A stretch of DNA of 20,922 nt, taken from assembly GCA_964487415.1 (NCBI GenBank), contig CAZAPQ010000088.1, positions 1 through 20,922 on the forward strand. Reading direction: 5' to 3'. This DNA is from DRVV01 sp964487415 (GTDB lineage: Archaea; Thermoproteota; Bathyarchaeia; Bathyarchaeales; Bathycorpusculaceae). A program made the position numbers and the translations under genes. Position 1 is the first letter of the stretch, and each line of letters starts with the position of its first letter. The notes below the pieces were generated by a model that was given only the letters and a program-made list of their open reading frames with translations, was not told the DNA's origin and did no database searches. Of this stretch, positions 7,609-14,808 are shown piece by piece.

Positions 7609-7633
7609 TTAAATCACCATCACCCTTCGAATT

Positions 7634-7646
7634 CCTTTTATAATTG
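7634..7646 (-). promoter_or_regulatory. Probable promoter of gap
   Basis: On the minus strand CAATTATAAAAGG contains TTATAAAA, a good archaeal TATA box. It lies about 33 bases before the ATG at 7608, predicting a transcription start close to the ribosome binding site and a very short leader. Confidence 0.55.
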
Positions 7647-7683
7647 CAAAGATTCTACTAATTAATTTTCCTACGAGAAGTGG

Positions 7684-7703
7684 AAAAAATAAAAGAAAAA
7701 GGT
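7684..7703 (-). terminator. Oligo-T terminator after the flavoprotein gene
   Basis: The minus strand after the TAG at 7710-7712 has CCTTTTTCTTTTATTTTTTC, a T-rich archaeal terminator. It ends the gcvH-like/flavoprotein transcript before the gap promoter. Confidence 0.55.
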
Positions 7704-7709
7704 GATGTT

Positions 7710-9056
7710 CTAGCGTAGTTTCATAAGGGCGGTTTCTGCAGCTAAGACGAAAGGCTCCCAAGTCTCATTTAAGGGCGGTGCATAGGCGGTGTCTGCCTTG
7801 GAAAGTTCCCGCACCGTCATATGCTTTTGTATTGCAATGGCTATGGCATTTATACGCTGAGTTACATCCTCTCCGCCTATAATTTGGGCGCCTATTACCC
7901 GTTGGGTTTCTTTTTCGATAACAAGTTTAACCCTTATTGGCAATGCACTTGGATAGTAATCTGCTTTCGTCTTTGAGGAAATTGCTCCAACAACCGTTTC
8001 TATACCTGCCCTCTTTGCCGCAGTCTCAGTTAGGCCTGTTACCCCTATTTGAGTATCATACAGCTTTGTTACTGCTGAACCGATAACTCCTGGAAAAGTC
8101 GCATAGCCCCCCGCCGCGTTTACCCCTGCCACTTTGCCCTGTCTGACAGCCACCGTTCCCAGCTGTTGCACCACAGGCCTCTGGGTTATAATGTTAACAG
8201 ATTCTACACAGTCGCCTGCAGCGTAGACATCTTTTATGTTTGTTTCCATTCTCTGATTTGTCTTTATTAGTCTTGTTTCTCCTAGAGCTATTCCTGCATC
8301 CACTGCAAGCTGGGTATTTGCTCTAACGCCGAAAGCGCTTACAAACATGTCAGCACTTATTTGCTCTCCGCCGGCAACAATCCCAGTTACTTTATCTTTT
8401 CCAAGGAATTCTTCCACGGGTTTTCCTGTTAAAATTCTTATACCTTTATGCTGAAGCATTTCTTCAACATTTTTAGCCATATCTGGGTCAAGCATCGCCG
8501 GCAACACCTGGGGCAGCATTTCCACGACGCTTACTTGTAATCCCCTTTCTTGGAGAGCCACCGCGGTTTCTAGACCTATAAGCCCTGCTCCCATGACAAC
8601 AGCATTTTTCGCTCCGTTTCTGATGGCTTGCTCTATTCTCTCTCCATCTTCAATTGTTCTTAGGGGAAGTATCCCTTGTTTCTCTCTTCCTTTTATTGGC
8701 GGAGTGAAGGCATTAGCGCCTGTGGTTATTATTAGGCTGTCATATGGAATTTCCTCGGTTTTTCCTGTTTTATCCACGGTTTCGACAACTTTTTTGCCCG
8801 TGTCTATCCTCGTCACTTTTGTCTCGGTTTTCAGGTTTAGCTTCATCATTCGATAGTAATCTGGCGGAAAAACTATCAAGTCCTTAAAGCTTGGGATTTT
8901 CCCCTCTATCACAAATGGTAGGCCACATCGGGAATACCCTGCATTTTTCTCTTCTGTTATGAGGGTTATTTCCGCGGTTCGGTCAGTTTTCCTAGCCGCG
9001 GAGGCTGCGTCAACACCTGCTGCATGGGCTCCAATTATTACTATTCGCTTTGGCAA
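7710..9056 (-). CDS. FAD-dependent pyridine nucleotide-disulfide oxidoreductase (CoA-disulfide reductase/NADH oxidase class)
   Basis: 448 residues. The FAD-binding Rossmann fold opens at 5-22 ('IVIIGAHAAGVDAASAARK'), followed by YSRCGLPF (41-48) with a single redox Cys44. That single-cysteine pattern belongs to the CoA-disulfide reductase/Nox/persulfide reductase group; dihydrolipoamide dehydrogenases have a CxxxxC pair instead. A second dinucleotide site is 'VVMGAGLIGLETAVAL' (about 153-168), then 'DVYAAGDCVE' (FAD) near 280, and a C-terminal dimerisation domain ending 'ETWEPFVLAAE'. It could reduce CoA disulfide, polysulfide, persulfide or oxygen; the sequence does not choose. The start is TTG at 9056, with AGAAGGGGAAAGA upstream and no ATG available. 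It begins 24 bases after the stop of the lipoyl-protein gene, so the pair is likely one transcript. Confidence 0.9.
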   Translation of the reverse strand: MPKRIVIIGAHAAGVDAASAARKTDRTAEITLITEEKNAGYSRCGLPFVIEGKIPSFKDLIVFPPDYYRMMKLNLKTETKVTRIDTGKKVVETVDKTGKTEEIPYDSLIITTGANAFTPPIKGREKQGILPLRTIEDGERIEQAIRNGAKNAVVMGAGLIGLETAVALQERGLQVSVVEMLPQVLPAMLDPDMAKNVEEMLQHKGIRILTGKPVEEFLGKDKVTGIVAGGEQISADMFVSAFGVRANTQLAVDAGIALGETRLIKTNQRMETNIKDVYAAGDCVESVNIITQRPVVQQLGTVAVRQGKVAGVNAAGGYATFPGVIGSAVTKLYDTQIGVTGLTETAAKRAGIETVVGAISSKTKADYYPSALPIRVKLVIEKETQRVIGAQIIGGEDVTQRINAIAIAIQKHMTVRELSKADTAYAPPLNETWEPFVLAAETALMKLR

Positions 9057-9080
9057 TGGTCTTTCCCCTTCTCGTTTTGC

Positions 9081-9497
9081 TTATTTCATTAGACTTTTAT
9101 GCCATTCTACTGCCCGGTTGAAGTCCATCAAGTTTGCGAGTTCCCCTTGGAGATTTGAGGGTCTCACAACCAGCAGCCAGCCTTTTTCATATGGATCCTC
9201 GTTTAATGTTTCCGGTTTTGACTGGACTTCTTCGTTTACTTCCTCGACTGTTCCACTTATTGGTGCTATAAGGTCTGATACGGCCTTAACGGACTCCAAA
9301 GTTCCATATGGTTCATTCTGTTTTATTATTGCTCCAACACTTGGAAGTTCGGCATACACTATTTCGCGAAGTTGCTTCTGAGCGTAATCAGTTATGCCAA
9401 TGCGCACTCGGTCACCTTCAACTTTCACCCAACCGTAATCCTTGCTGTAGTACAATCCCTCAGGCACTTCGTATCCATCAACTTTAACCACGAACAT
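9081..9497 (-). CDS. gcvH: GcvH-like lipoyl carrier protein
   Basis: 138 residues with the H-protein fold: 'YSKDYGWVKVEGDRVRIGITDYAQKQL' (17-43), 'IVYAELPSVG' (46-55), and the lipoylation site TLESVKAVSDL (66-76) with Lys71, followed by 'PISGTVEEVNEEV' and 'GWLLVVRPS'. In the glycine cleavage system the H protein shuttles the aminomethyl group on lipoate between P, T and L proteins; GcvH-like proteins also act as lipoate donors and in other redox systems. No P, T or L gene is in the window and the partner is a single-cysteine flavoprotein, so the classical role is not proven. The ATG at 9497 has a strong GGGGTGA immediately upstream (9499-9505) and a TATA box (9535-9543). It is first in a two-gene operon, divergent from the prefoldin operon. 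Confidence 0.9.
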   Translation of the reverse strand: MFVVKVDGYEVPEGLYYSKDYGWVKVEGDRVRIGITDYAQKQLREIVYAELPSVGAIIKQNEPYGTLESVKAVSDLIAPISGTVEEVNEEVQSKPETLNEDPYEKGWLLVVRPSNLQGELANLMDFNRAVEWHKSLMK

Positions 9498-9534
9498 TTC
9501 ACCCCTTAAGTAACATTATTTGTATGTTTTTCAG

Positions 9535-9543
9535 CCTTTAAAA
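9535..9543 (-). promoter_or_regulatory. Probable TATA box of the gcvH-like operon
   Basis: TTTTAAAGG on the minus strand, about 38 bases before the ATG at 9497. A transcription start about 26 bases downstream would fall near 9513, just ahead of the GGGGTGA ribosome binding site. Confidence 0.5.
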
Positions 9544-9630
9544 TTAACTGTGGGGCCTAATGATTACTTTACTTTTGGCTTTAATTTGGTGGACGTTGAG
9601 ACAGCATATGATGTTAGCATGTTCTGTTTG

Positions 9631-9642
9631 CTTTTATATATG
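9631..9642 (+). promoter_or_regulatory. TATA box of the prefoldin operon
   Basis: CTTTTATATATG is a near-ideal archaeal TATA element. Counting about 26 bases from its centre puts the transcription start near 9662, either making the ATG at 9666 almost leaderless or giving a leader of about 34 bases to the TTG at 9696. The 168-base divergent region (9498-9665) holds only the two promoters and no recognisable RNA gene. Confidence 0.6.
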
Positions 9643-9665
9643 GAAATGTTTAATAAATTGGTTTT

Positions 9666-10067
9666 ATGATAAGCTGTGCAGATGGAAGGATTTATTTGAG
9701 CGAGGAACTGGCTAAACTTCCACCACAGGTTCAGGAACGTCTCCTCAGACTTCAACAGCTACAACAGACCCTACAGTCAGTCTTATCTCAAAAACAGCAA
9801 GTAGAATTGGAATTAACAGAAATTGAGCAAGCTTTAAGCGAGTTGCAGAAAGCAGCTGAAGATGCTGTTATCTATAAAGCCGCTGGCTCTCTACTCATTA
9901 GGACCGATAAGGCCAAGGTAACCGCTGATTTAAACGAAAGAAAGGAGCTTCTGAACATGCGTGCTTCGGTTTTAGGAAAACAGGAAGAACGGCTCAGAAG
10001 CCAAATGAAGGAACTTCAGGCTAAACTTCAACAGGATCTAAGTCCATTATCCAATTCTCAATCTTGA
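9666..10067 (+). CDS. pfdB: Prefoldin subunit beta
   Basis: 133 residues from the ATG. The core 'LPPQVQERLLRLQQLQQTLQSVL' (18-40) starts the first coiled-coil helix, followed by the beta-hairpin region 'DAVIYKAAGSLLIRTDKAKV' (about 66-85) and a second long helix rich in Leu, Lys and Glu (90-125). This is the arrangement of archaeal beta prefoldin, which assembles with alpha subunits to hold unfolded proteins for the chaperonin. Family members are usually near 115-125 residues, so the start may be TTG at 9696: it has GGAAGGA five bases upstream and gives 123 residues. The ATG at 9666 would be read nearly leaderless from the TATA box. The stop overlaps the next gene's start as TTGA, indicating coupled translation. 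Confidence 0.92.
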   Translation: MISCADGRIYLSEELAKLPPQVQERLLRLQQLQQTLQSVLSQKQQVELELTEIEQALSELQKAAEDAVIYKAAGSLLIRTDKAKVTADLNERKELLNMRASVLGKQEERLRSQMKELQAKLQQDLSPLSNSQS

Positions 10068-10399
10068 CATATAAGTGGCTTGTGGAAAGTGAAAATGTGG
10101 AAGAATCAAGTTTGCCAGAGCTGACTCAGGATCAAATAGAATGCCTTTCTACGATAGCTGAAGAAACTGCAAGGCAACATGTTTTTTCTAAGGTTCCAGC
10201 GAAATTCTTGGAAAATCTGAACATAACAGTGGAAGTGGAAGGAGAAAAACCCATAACGCTTGCAATTGAGGTAGAATTAGTTCTTTCATCCGTTATGAAA
10301 GATTTCGATGCTAAGGGGCTAGCAGAGGAAGCCGTTAAAAAGGCTTTTGAGTCGGCTGAAAAATATTTAAGGGAACTGAGATGTCTTTCTCAGAAATAA
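10064..10399 (+). CDS. DUF3194 family protein
   Basis: 111 residues of unknown function. The sequence 'LPELTQDQIECLSTIAEETARQHVFSKVP' (17-45), a central strand 'LNITVEVEGEKPITLAIEVEL' (52-72) and the C-terminal helix 'GLAEEAVKKAFESAEKYLREL' resemble the archaeal DUF3194 family, which is commonly encoded next to prefoldin beta. That makes a role in the same chaperone or RNA process plausible, but no activity is established. The start is TTG at 10064 in a TTGA overlap with pfdB; no clear ribosome binding site is visible, so translation probably depends on the upstream gene, and a GTG about six codons in is an alternative. It overlaps the following DHH gene by 19 bases. Confidence 0.8.
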   Translation: MTYKWLVESENVEESSLPELTQDQIECLSTIAEETARQHVFSKVPAKFLENLNITVEVEGEKPITLAIEVELVLSSVMKDFDAKGLAEEAVKKAFESAEKYLRELRCLSQK

Positions 10400-11373
10400 C
10401 AAAAGTATTAGATGGGTTGGACGCACGTTTTGTTGTTCTTTTATGTCATCATAACGCTGACCCGGACGCTATATGTTCGGCCTATGCTTTATCTACATTA
10501 CTGAGAAAATATAAGCCCCAAATAAGATTTGAAATTGGCGCATCGCAGGGAGTAAGCCGCTTATCTAAGCATGTACTCAAGCACCTGCCAGTTACCGTGG
10601 AAACGCGCCCTCACGTTGAAGATGCTGATGTTCTCATTTTGCTGGATACAAATACCATACAGCAGCTTGACAATTTAGCTGATAAAGTAAGGGTTTCAAA
10701 GGCTCCGATAATTGTTATTGACCACCATGCGGTTCATCCTGAAACAGAAAAATTAGCTAGGCTCTGCATAGTGGATGAGAATGCTTCATCTACATGCGAG
10801 ATAGTTCACCGCCTCTATAAACAAGCGAACATTAAAATGGATTTAGAGGAGGCAAAAGCGCTTTTTCTAGGAATAGCCTTTGACACTCGCCACTTTGTCC
10901 TCGCCGGCACTTCAACGTTGAAAACTCTGGCTGAGCTTGTAGATGTGGGCGTAAATGCCCAAGAAACCCTTGCAATTCTTTCCTTGCCAATGGACTACTC
11001 TGAAAGGGTGGCTAGACTAAAAGCTTGTAAAAGAGCCAAACTTTTCAAGGTAGGCGAATGGATAATTGCCCTGTCCCATGTAAGCGCCTTTCAAGCCTCT
11101 GCGGCACGCGCCATAATAGATCTCGGCGCCCACGTGGCTGTTGTTGGCGGTCAGAAAAATGAAAACTTAGAGATAAGCCTTCGATGCACGCGGGAGTTCC
11201 ATGAGAAAACTGGAATTCACTTGGGCAGAGATATAGCTAAACCGTTGGGCGAATACCTAAAGGGGATGGGCGGCGGCCATTCTACCGCTGCCGGTGTTAA
11301 CGGTACAGGTGAAATTGAATCTGGGTTAAAAAAGTGCTTAAAGCTTCTAAAGGATAAAATGACTAAAGGATAA
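10381..11373 (+). CDS. DHH/DHHA1 family phosphoesterase (NrnA/RecJ-like)
   Basis: 330 residues. The metal-binding motifs of the DHH superfamily are intact: HHNADPDA (23-30), DTN near 90, the DHH triad IDHHA (114-118) and an Asp in 'AFDTRHF' near 169. The C-terminal DHHA1 substrate domain ends with GMGGGHSTAAGV (about 296-307). Such proteins hydrolyse phosphodiester or phosphoanhydride bonds, typically short RNA oligomers (nanoRNase), pAp, or single-stranded nucleic acid ends; the exact substrate is not readable. No CBS or TrkA domain and no membrane segment are present. The ATG at 10381 lies inside the end of the DUF3194 gene. Third gene of the prefoldin operon. Confidence 0.88.
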   Translation: MSFSEITKVLDGLDARFVVLLCHHNADPDAICSAYALSTLLRKYKPQIRFEIGASQGVSRLSKHVLKHLPVTVETRPHVEDADVLILLDTNTIQQLDNLADKVRVSKAPIIVIDHHAVHPETEKLARLCIVDENASSTCEIVHRLYKQANIKMDLEEAKALFLGIAFDTRHFVLAGTSTLKTLAELVDVGVNAQETLAILSLPMDYSERVARLKACKRAKLFKVGEWIIALSHVSAFQASAARAIIDLGAHVAVVGGQKNENLEISLRCTREFHEKTGIHLGRDIAKPLGEYLKGMGGGHSTAAGVNGTGEIESGLKKCLKLLKDKMTKG

Positions 11374-11374
11374 A

Positions 11375-11400
11375 CTTAATTTTAAGTAGCTACTCTTAAA
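11375..11400 (+). promoter_or_regulatory. Probable promoter and inverted repeat ahead of the ECF transporter operon
   Basis: CTTAATTTTAAG (11375-11386) can serve as a TATA element; a start 26 bases on falls near 11407 and gives a leader of about 17 bases. Overlapping it is an inverted repeat at 11381-11400: TTTAAG and CTTAAA flank AGTAGCTACT, itself a perfect 10-base palindrome (11386-11395). The repeat lies between the TATA element and the predicted start, a typical position for an archaeal repressor site. Predicted from sequence only. Confidence 0.4.
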
Positions 11401-11423
11401 TGGAAGTGCCTTTGGCTTAACGT

Positions 11424-12296
11424 ATGGTGGAACATCAAATTATGGCAGTAATCAAAACCAAGGGTCTCACATACACTTATCCTGGAGCTGTAAAACCTTC
11501 AATAAATAATGTTTCCATAAAAATAGAAAAAGGCGAATTCGTTCTAATCACTGGACCAAGCGGATGTGGAAAAACAACACTTTGCCGGTGCTTTAACGGT
11601 CTGATACCGCATTTTTATCAAGGCAAACTGGAGGGTGAAATAAAAGTCGCTGGTCTAACGGTTCAGGAGCATCCTACATGCGAACTTGCAAGACATGTTG
11701 GTATGGTATTTCAAAATCCCGAGAATCAGCTTTTCGCTCTATCCGTTGAAAAGGATGTAGCCTTTGGACTGGAGAATTTGGGTTTGCCTAGAGATGAAAT
11801 TCGTAAAAGGGTGGATTGGGCGCTTCAAATAACTGGCATATATGATTTGAAGGATCGCGCCCCCTACGAGCTTTCTGGGGGGCAGCAGCAACGTGTTGCT
11901 ATAGCTTCGGTTTTAGCTATGCAACCTGAAGTTATGGTTTTAGATGAGCCTACCTCTTTCCTTGATCCTTTAGGTGCCAAAAAGATTTTTGATGTAATCC
12001 ATGAAATTAACAAGAACCTTGGAATAACAATAGTTCTTGTTGAACATAGATTAGATTTAACGATCAGATATGCTGATCACATAATTATAATGGATGATGG
12101 AAAAGTCATTTTGGATGGGGATCCTCGTGCTGTCCTAGGTTCCGAAGCGATGCGCCTCCTTGGAGTGGGCATACCCAAAGCTACCCGCTTATATCAGATG
12201 CTCGAAGCTGAGGGAATAAAACTTAGCGGGAAAATTCCCCTGTCCTCAGACGAGTTAGCTGAAAAAATTAGGAGGGTTCTTAGAAGTCATGATTGA
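11424..12296 (+). CDS. Energy-coupling factor transporter ATPase (first)
   Basis: 290 residues. One ABC nucleotide-binding domain: Walker A GPSGCGKTT (44-52), Q-loop 'MVFQNPENQLF' (94-104), signature LSGGQQQR (150-157), Walker B VMVLDEP (170-176) and the H-loop His in 'LVEHRLD' near 208. The FQNPxxQLF form of the Q-loop region is typical of EcfA/CbiO proteins. It couples ATP hydrolysis to uptake of a small micronutrient with EcfT and an S component. The C-terminal 60 residues form the extra domain seen in EcfA. ATG at 11424 is used here; the ATG at 11442 has GGTGG upstream and gives a product starting MAVIKTKG, so it may be the true start. It is first of three overlapping genes. Substrate unknown. 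Confidence 0.92.
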   Translation: MVEHQIMAVIKTKGLTYTYPGAVKPSINNVSIKIEKGEFVLITGPSGCGKTTLCRCFNGLIPHFYQGKLEGEIKVAGLTVQEHPTCELARHVGMVFQNPENQLFALSVEKDVAFGLENLGLPRDEIRKRVDWALQITGIYDLKDRAPYELSGGQQQRVAIASVLAMQPEVMVLDEPTSFLDPLGAKKIFDVIHEINKNLGITIVLVEHRLDLTIRYADHIIIMDDGKVILDGDPRAVLGSEAMRLLGVGIPKATRLYQMLEAEGIKLSGKIPLSSDELAEKIRRVLRSHD

Positions 12297-13113
12297 GGTT
12301 CAAGATCTGTATTTTACGTACCCTAGTGGTGTGGAGGCTCTTAAGGGAATTTCTCTCACAATAAAAGATGGAGAATTTGTGGCTATAATGGGCGAGAATG
12401 GGGCTGGAAAAACGACCCTTGTGAAGCACTTTAACGGGCTTCTAAAACCTACAAAGGGTAGAGTGCTCGTGAATGGTGTAGATACAAGAAATGTTAGTGT
12501 TGCCACCCTAGCAAGAAGGGTTGGTTTTGTATTTCAAAATCCTGATCACCAGCTTTTCAGCGAGACAGTTAAAGAAGAAATAGCCTTTGCCCTTAAAAAC
12601 TTCGGTTTTAGCAGAGACATAATAGAAAGGCGTGTAGCCTGGGCTTTAAACCTTTTAGGCCTAACCCAGTATGAGAAAACTTCTCCATTTATGCTTAGTG
12701 GGGGCGAAAGGAAACGTGTGGCCCTAGCATCAGTCCTCGCATGGGATCCTGAAATCTTAATTCTAGATGAGCCCACTATCGGTCAAGATTACAGGCAGAA
12801 AGAGAACCTTCGCCAATTCATCCTCCAAATGAAGGCTCAAGGGAAAACCATAATTGTGGTCACCCATGATGTGGAGTTCGTGGCGGAATGCAACCCAAGG
12901 GTCTTGTTGATGCGTGGGGGAAAAATAGTTGCGGATGGAGAAGCCAGGAAGGTGCTTACGGACTTGGAAATTTTGACTTTTGCTTCAATAATTCCTCCGC
13001 AGGTAACTCAAATTTTCTTACACTTATCCGATATGGGCTTCCCTAAGGAAGTTATAGACTTATATGAAGCCAAAGAATTTTTGCTTAAAACCTTAGGGAG
13101 GAAGGCTAAATGA
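12289..13113 (+). CDS. Energy-coupling factor transporter ATPase (second)
   Basis: 274 residues. Walker A GENGAGKTT (35-43), Q-loop 'FVFQNPDHQLF' (80-90), signature LSGGERKR (136-143), Walker B LILDEP (157-162) and H-loop His in 'VTHDVEF' near 194. All catalytic positions are intact. It is a paralogue of the preceding ATPase and pairs with it in the usual heterodimeric EcfA-EcfA' arrangement. Its start overlaps the end of the first ATPase by 8 bases, with an AGGAGGG-type ribosome binding site inside the upstream gene ('TTAGGAGGGTTC' near 12270). Its stop overlaps the EcfT start as ATGA. The C-terminal tail (about 210-274) is a helical domain that probably mediates dimer contacts. Confidence 0.93.
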   Translation: MIEVQDLYFTYPSGVEALKGISLTIKDGEFVAIMGENGAGKTTLVKHFNGLLKPTKGRVLVNGVDTRNVSVATLARRVGFVFQNPDHQLFSETVKEEIAFALKNFGFSRDIIERRVAWALNLLGLTQYEKTSPFMLSGGERKRVALASVLAWDPEILILDEPTIGQDYRQKENLRQFILQMKAQGKTIIVVTHDVEFVAECNPRVLLMRGGKIVADGEARKVLTDLEILTFASIIPPQVTQIFLHLSDMGFPKEVIDLYEAKEFLLKTLGRKAK

Positions 13114-13910
13114 GCATGTTTAATGGGCTAAGATTTAGAAAAGTTTCTTCGCCGATACATAATTTGGATCCGCGGATAAAATTTGTCTATGCATGTATCA
13201 TTTTTGCAGTCGCCATCCTCTTCTGGGAGTTCATACCATTAGTCTTTCTTTTCATAATTCAATTCCCATTCGTTTTCCTGGCCAGAGTTAGACGGGAATG
13301 GATGCATTCCATGAAGGGGGCAGCATTTTTAGCATCAATAATATTCCTTACAAACTTCATTTTCTCATTCATAAGCGCAGGTTACAATCTTAAATTATCT
13401 TCCATCGAATATGCCTTAGCCATGACTTTAAGGTTCTTGGTACTTGTAGAATCTTTCTCTATATTCTTCTTAACAACATCTCCGGACCATTTAGGCTTAG
13501 CCCTAGAACAAGCCAAGGTGCCCTACGAGTTTTGTTTCGCTTTCATAACGGCAGTGCGCTTTGTTCCAGTGCTAGCTGAGGAAGCGCAGACCATAATGGA
13601 TGCTCAAAAAGCTAGAGGTCTAGAACTGGAAAAGGGGAATTTTCTAAAGAGGGTTAGAAACTACATTCCAATTCTTATACCACTTATTGTGAGCGCCATT
13701 CGCAGAAGCTTAGAGCTGGCTGAGGCCATGGAGTCTAGGGCTTGGGGAGCAACTAAAAAACGTACGAACCTTTATGTTCTAAAACTGCATAGGAAAGATT
13801 ACTTTCTCGCCGCTTTCAGCATATGCCTCTTGGCTGCCGCAATTTATGTGCGTCTATACATTTCTATCCCTAGCCTTGAAGCAATTCTAACTGGATTTTG
13901 GACACCGTAA
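13110..13910 (+). CDS. Energy-coupling factor transporter membrane protein EcfT (CbiQ family)
   Basis: 266 residues with hydrophobic segments near 24-58, 70-90, 101-122, 139-155, 183-198 and 232-256. The two coupling helices that contact the ATPases are visible: 'AQKARG' (165-170) and 'AMESRAWG' (206-213); the first is the standard A-R-G, the second has Ala-Trp before Gly. EcfT is the scaffold that links the two ATPases to a substrate-binding S component. Start at 13110 in an ATGA overlap with the second ATPase gene. No S-component gene is in the window, so this core likely serves S proteins encoded elsewhere (group II arrangement), or a cobalt/nickel or vitamin system that cannot be named here. 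The next gene is 26 bases downstream. Confidence 0.9.
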   Translation: MSMFNGLRFRKVSSPIHNLDPRIKFVYACIIFAVAILFWEFIPLVFLFIIQFPFVFLARVRREWMHSMKGAAFLASIIFLTNFIFSFISAGYNLKLSSIEYALAMTLRFLVLVESFSIFFLTTSPDHLGLALEQAKVPYEFCFAFITAVRFVPVLAEEAQTIMDAQKARGLELEKGNFLKRVRNYIPILIPLIVSAIRRSLELAEAMESRAWGATKKRTNLYVLKLHRKDYFLAAFSICLLAAAIYVRLYISIPSLEAILTGFWTP

Positions 13911-13936
13911 GACTTTTAATATAGACGGCGGTGTAA

Positions 13937-14560
13937 ATGGGTTTCGCGGAGCTGAAAAGCTTGAAATGGTTGAAAGCTGCCGCCGAAGAAATAATTTCGG
14001 GAATCAAAAACTGCATTGAGGAGTTAAATCCAAAAGAGGTTGAACGCTTTATTCAACTTCTGCTTGCGGCAAAGGACAAGAAGATATTCGTTGTAGGCAT
14101 GGGACGAAGCGGATTCGTTGGCCGAGCTTTTGCCTTGCGTCTAATGAACTTGGGATTCAATGTTTACTTCCTCGGCGAGACAATAACCCCTGCCGCTGAA
14201 AAAGGCGACTTATTAATCGCTATTTCCGGAACTGGAAGCACAAAAATGGTTTTGACTGCAAGCATGGCTGCAAAAGAAATAGGTGCTACTGTAGTCGCCA
14301 TAACTTCTTTCCCAGAATCCCCCTTAGGTCAAATTGCCGATCTTGTTGTCACCGTTAAAGGTCGAACCAAGGCAGGATGGCCTAAAGAAGAGGATTATCT
14401 TGCACGACAACTTATGGGCGAAAAGGAGCCCTTATCTCCCCTAGGAAGCATCTTTGAGAATAACTGCATGGTTTTTTTAGATGGTTTAATTGTTGAGCTT
14501 ATGCACCGCTTAGGCAGCACCGAAGAAGATTTGAGACGTAGACATGCAACAATAGAGTGA
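13937..14560 (+). CDS. hxlB: 6-phospho-3-hexuloisomerase (SIS domain)
   Basis: 207 residues, the usual length for PHI. SIS fold with 'FVVGMGRSGFVGRAFALRL' (about 51-69), 'ISGTGSTKMVL' (95-105), 'AITSFPESPLG' and the C-terminal 'EEDLRRRHATIE' with the conserved His at the end. It interconverts D-arabino-3-hexulose 6-phosphate and fructose 6-phosphate, the second half of the ribulose monophosphate pathway. In archaea without the oxidative or transaldolase pentose route this pathway runs in reverse to make ribulose 5-phosphate. The partner hexulose-phosphate synthase is not in the window. The ATG at 13937 follows GGCGGTG by three bases. A TATA-like CTTTTAATATAG lies at 13913-13924 but is too close to the ATG to give a leader, so co-transcription with the ECF genes is likely. 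The eL41 gene follows. Confidence 0.92.
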   Translation: MGFAELKSLKWLKAAAEEIISGIKNCIEELNPKEVERFIQLLLAAKDKKIFVVGMGRSGFVGRAFALRLMNLGFNVYFLGETITPAAEKGDLLIAISGTGSTKMVLTASMAAKEIGATVVAITSFPESPLGQIADLVVTVKGRTKAGWPKEEDYLARQLMGEKEPLSPLGSIFENNCMVFLDGLIVELMHRLGSTEEDLRRRHATIE

Positions 14561-14574
14561 CCTAGCGTAGGAGT

Positions 14575-14661
14575 GTGTGGAAAATCCGGGCTAAATGGAA
14601 AAAGAAAAGAATGCGCCGCCAGAAAAAGAAGAGGGAGAAAAGGAGAGCCCGTTACAAATAA
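14575..14661 (+). CDS. rpl41e: Ribosomal protein eL41
   Basis: A 28-codon frame that would be missed by most ORF length cut-offs. It encodes a product with RAKWKKKRMRRQKKK followed by REKRRARYK, nearly all Arg and Lys, matching the archaeal/eukaryotic eL41 pattern MRAKWRKKRMRRLKRK by eye. eL41 is a single basic helix bridging the ribosomal subunits. The frame is bounded by a TAG at 14563 and a TAA at 14659-14661. No ATG precedes the core, so the start is GTG at 14575 (giving V-W-K-I before RAKW) or, less usually, the ATC at 14584 aligned with the family's Met; GGAG at 14570-14573 is spaced better for the latter. It begins 14 bases after hxlB. The next 147 bases hold only the pilus promoter. 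Confidence 0.85.
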   Translation: MWKIRAKWKKKRMRRQKKKREKRRARYK

Positions 14662-14741
14662 AGGCGTGGCATAGGGGTTATTTTAAGACTTTGGTTTATA
14701 ATTTAGTCCATAAGAATGGGTTAGTTATTTGACGTCCATAT

Positions 14742-14754
14742 AGTTTATTAATAC
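14742..14754 (+). promoter_or_regulatory. Probable promoter of the pilus operon
   Basis: AGTTTATTAATAC is a TATA-like element about 60 bases before the ATG at 14809, in an A+T-rich gap (14662-14808). A transcription start near 14774 would leave a 35-base leader that contains the ribosome binding site AGGGGA (14799-14804), four bases before the ATG. A second candidate, GCTATATTG at 14757-14765, is also possible. No tRNA or small RNA was recognised in this gap. Confidence 0.4.
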
Positions 14755-14808
14755 TTGCTATATTGTATTTTTTGATAGGATATATTTCAAAAACTGAAAG
14801 GGGACAAA

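Noticed and set aside
9498..9665. tRNA or small RNA gene in the divergent gap
   Set aside because: No cloverleaf, GGTTCRA-like T-loop or box C/D motif set was seen; the gap is accounted for by two promoters.
14573..14668. Alternative frame through the eL41 region beginning VCGKSGLNGKRK
   Set aside because: It is the same A/G-rich stretch read in another frame; only the frame with RAKWKKKRMRR matches a known family.
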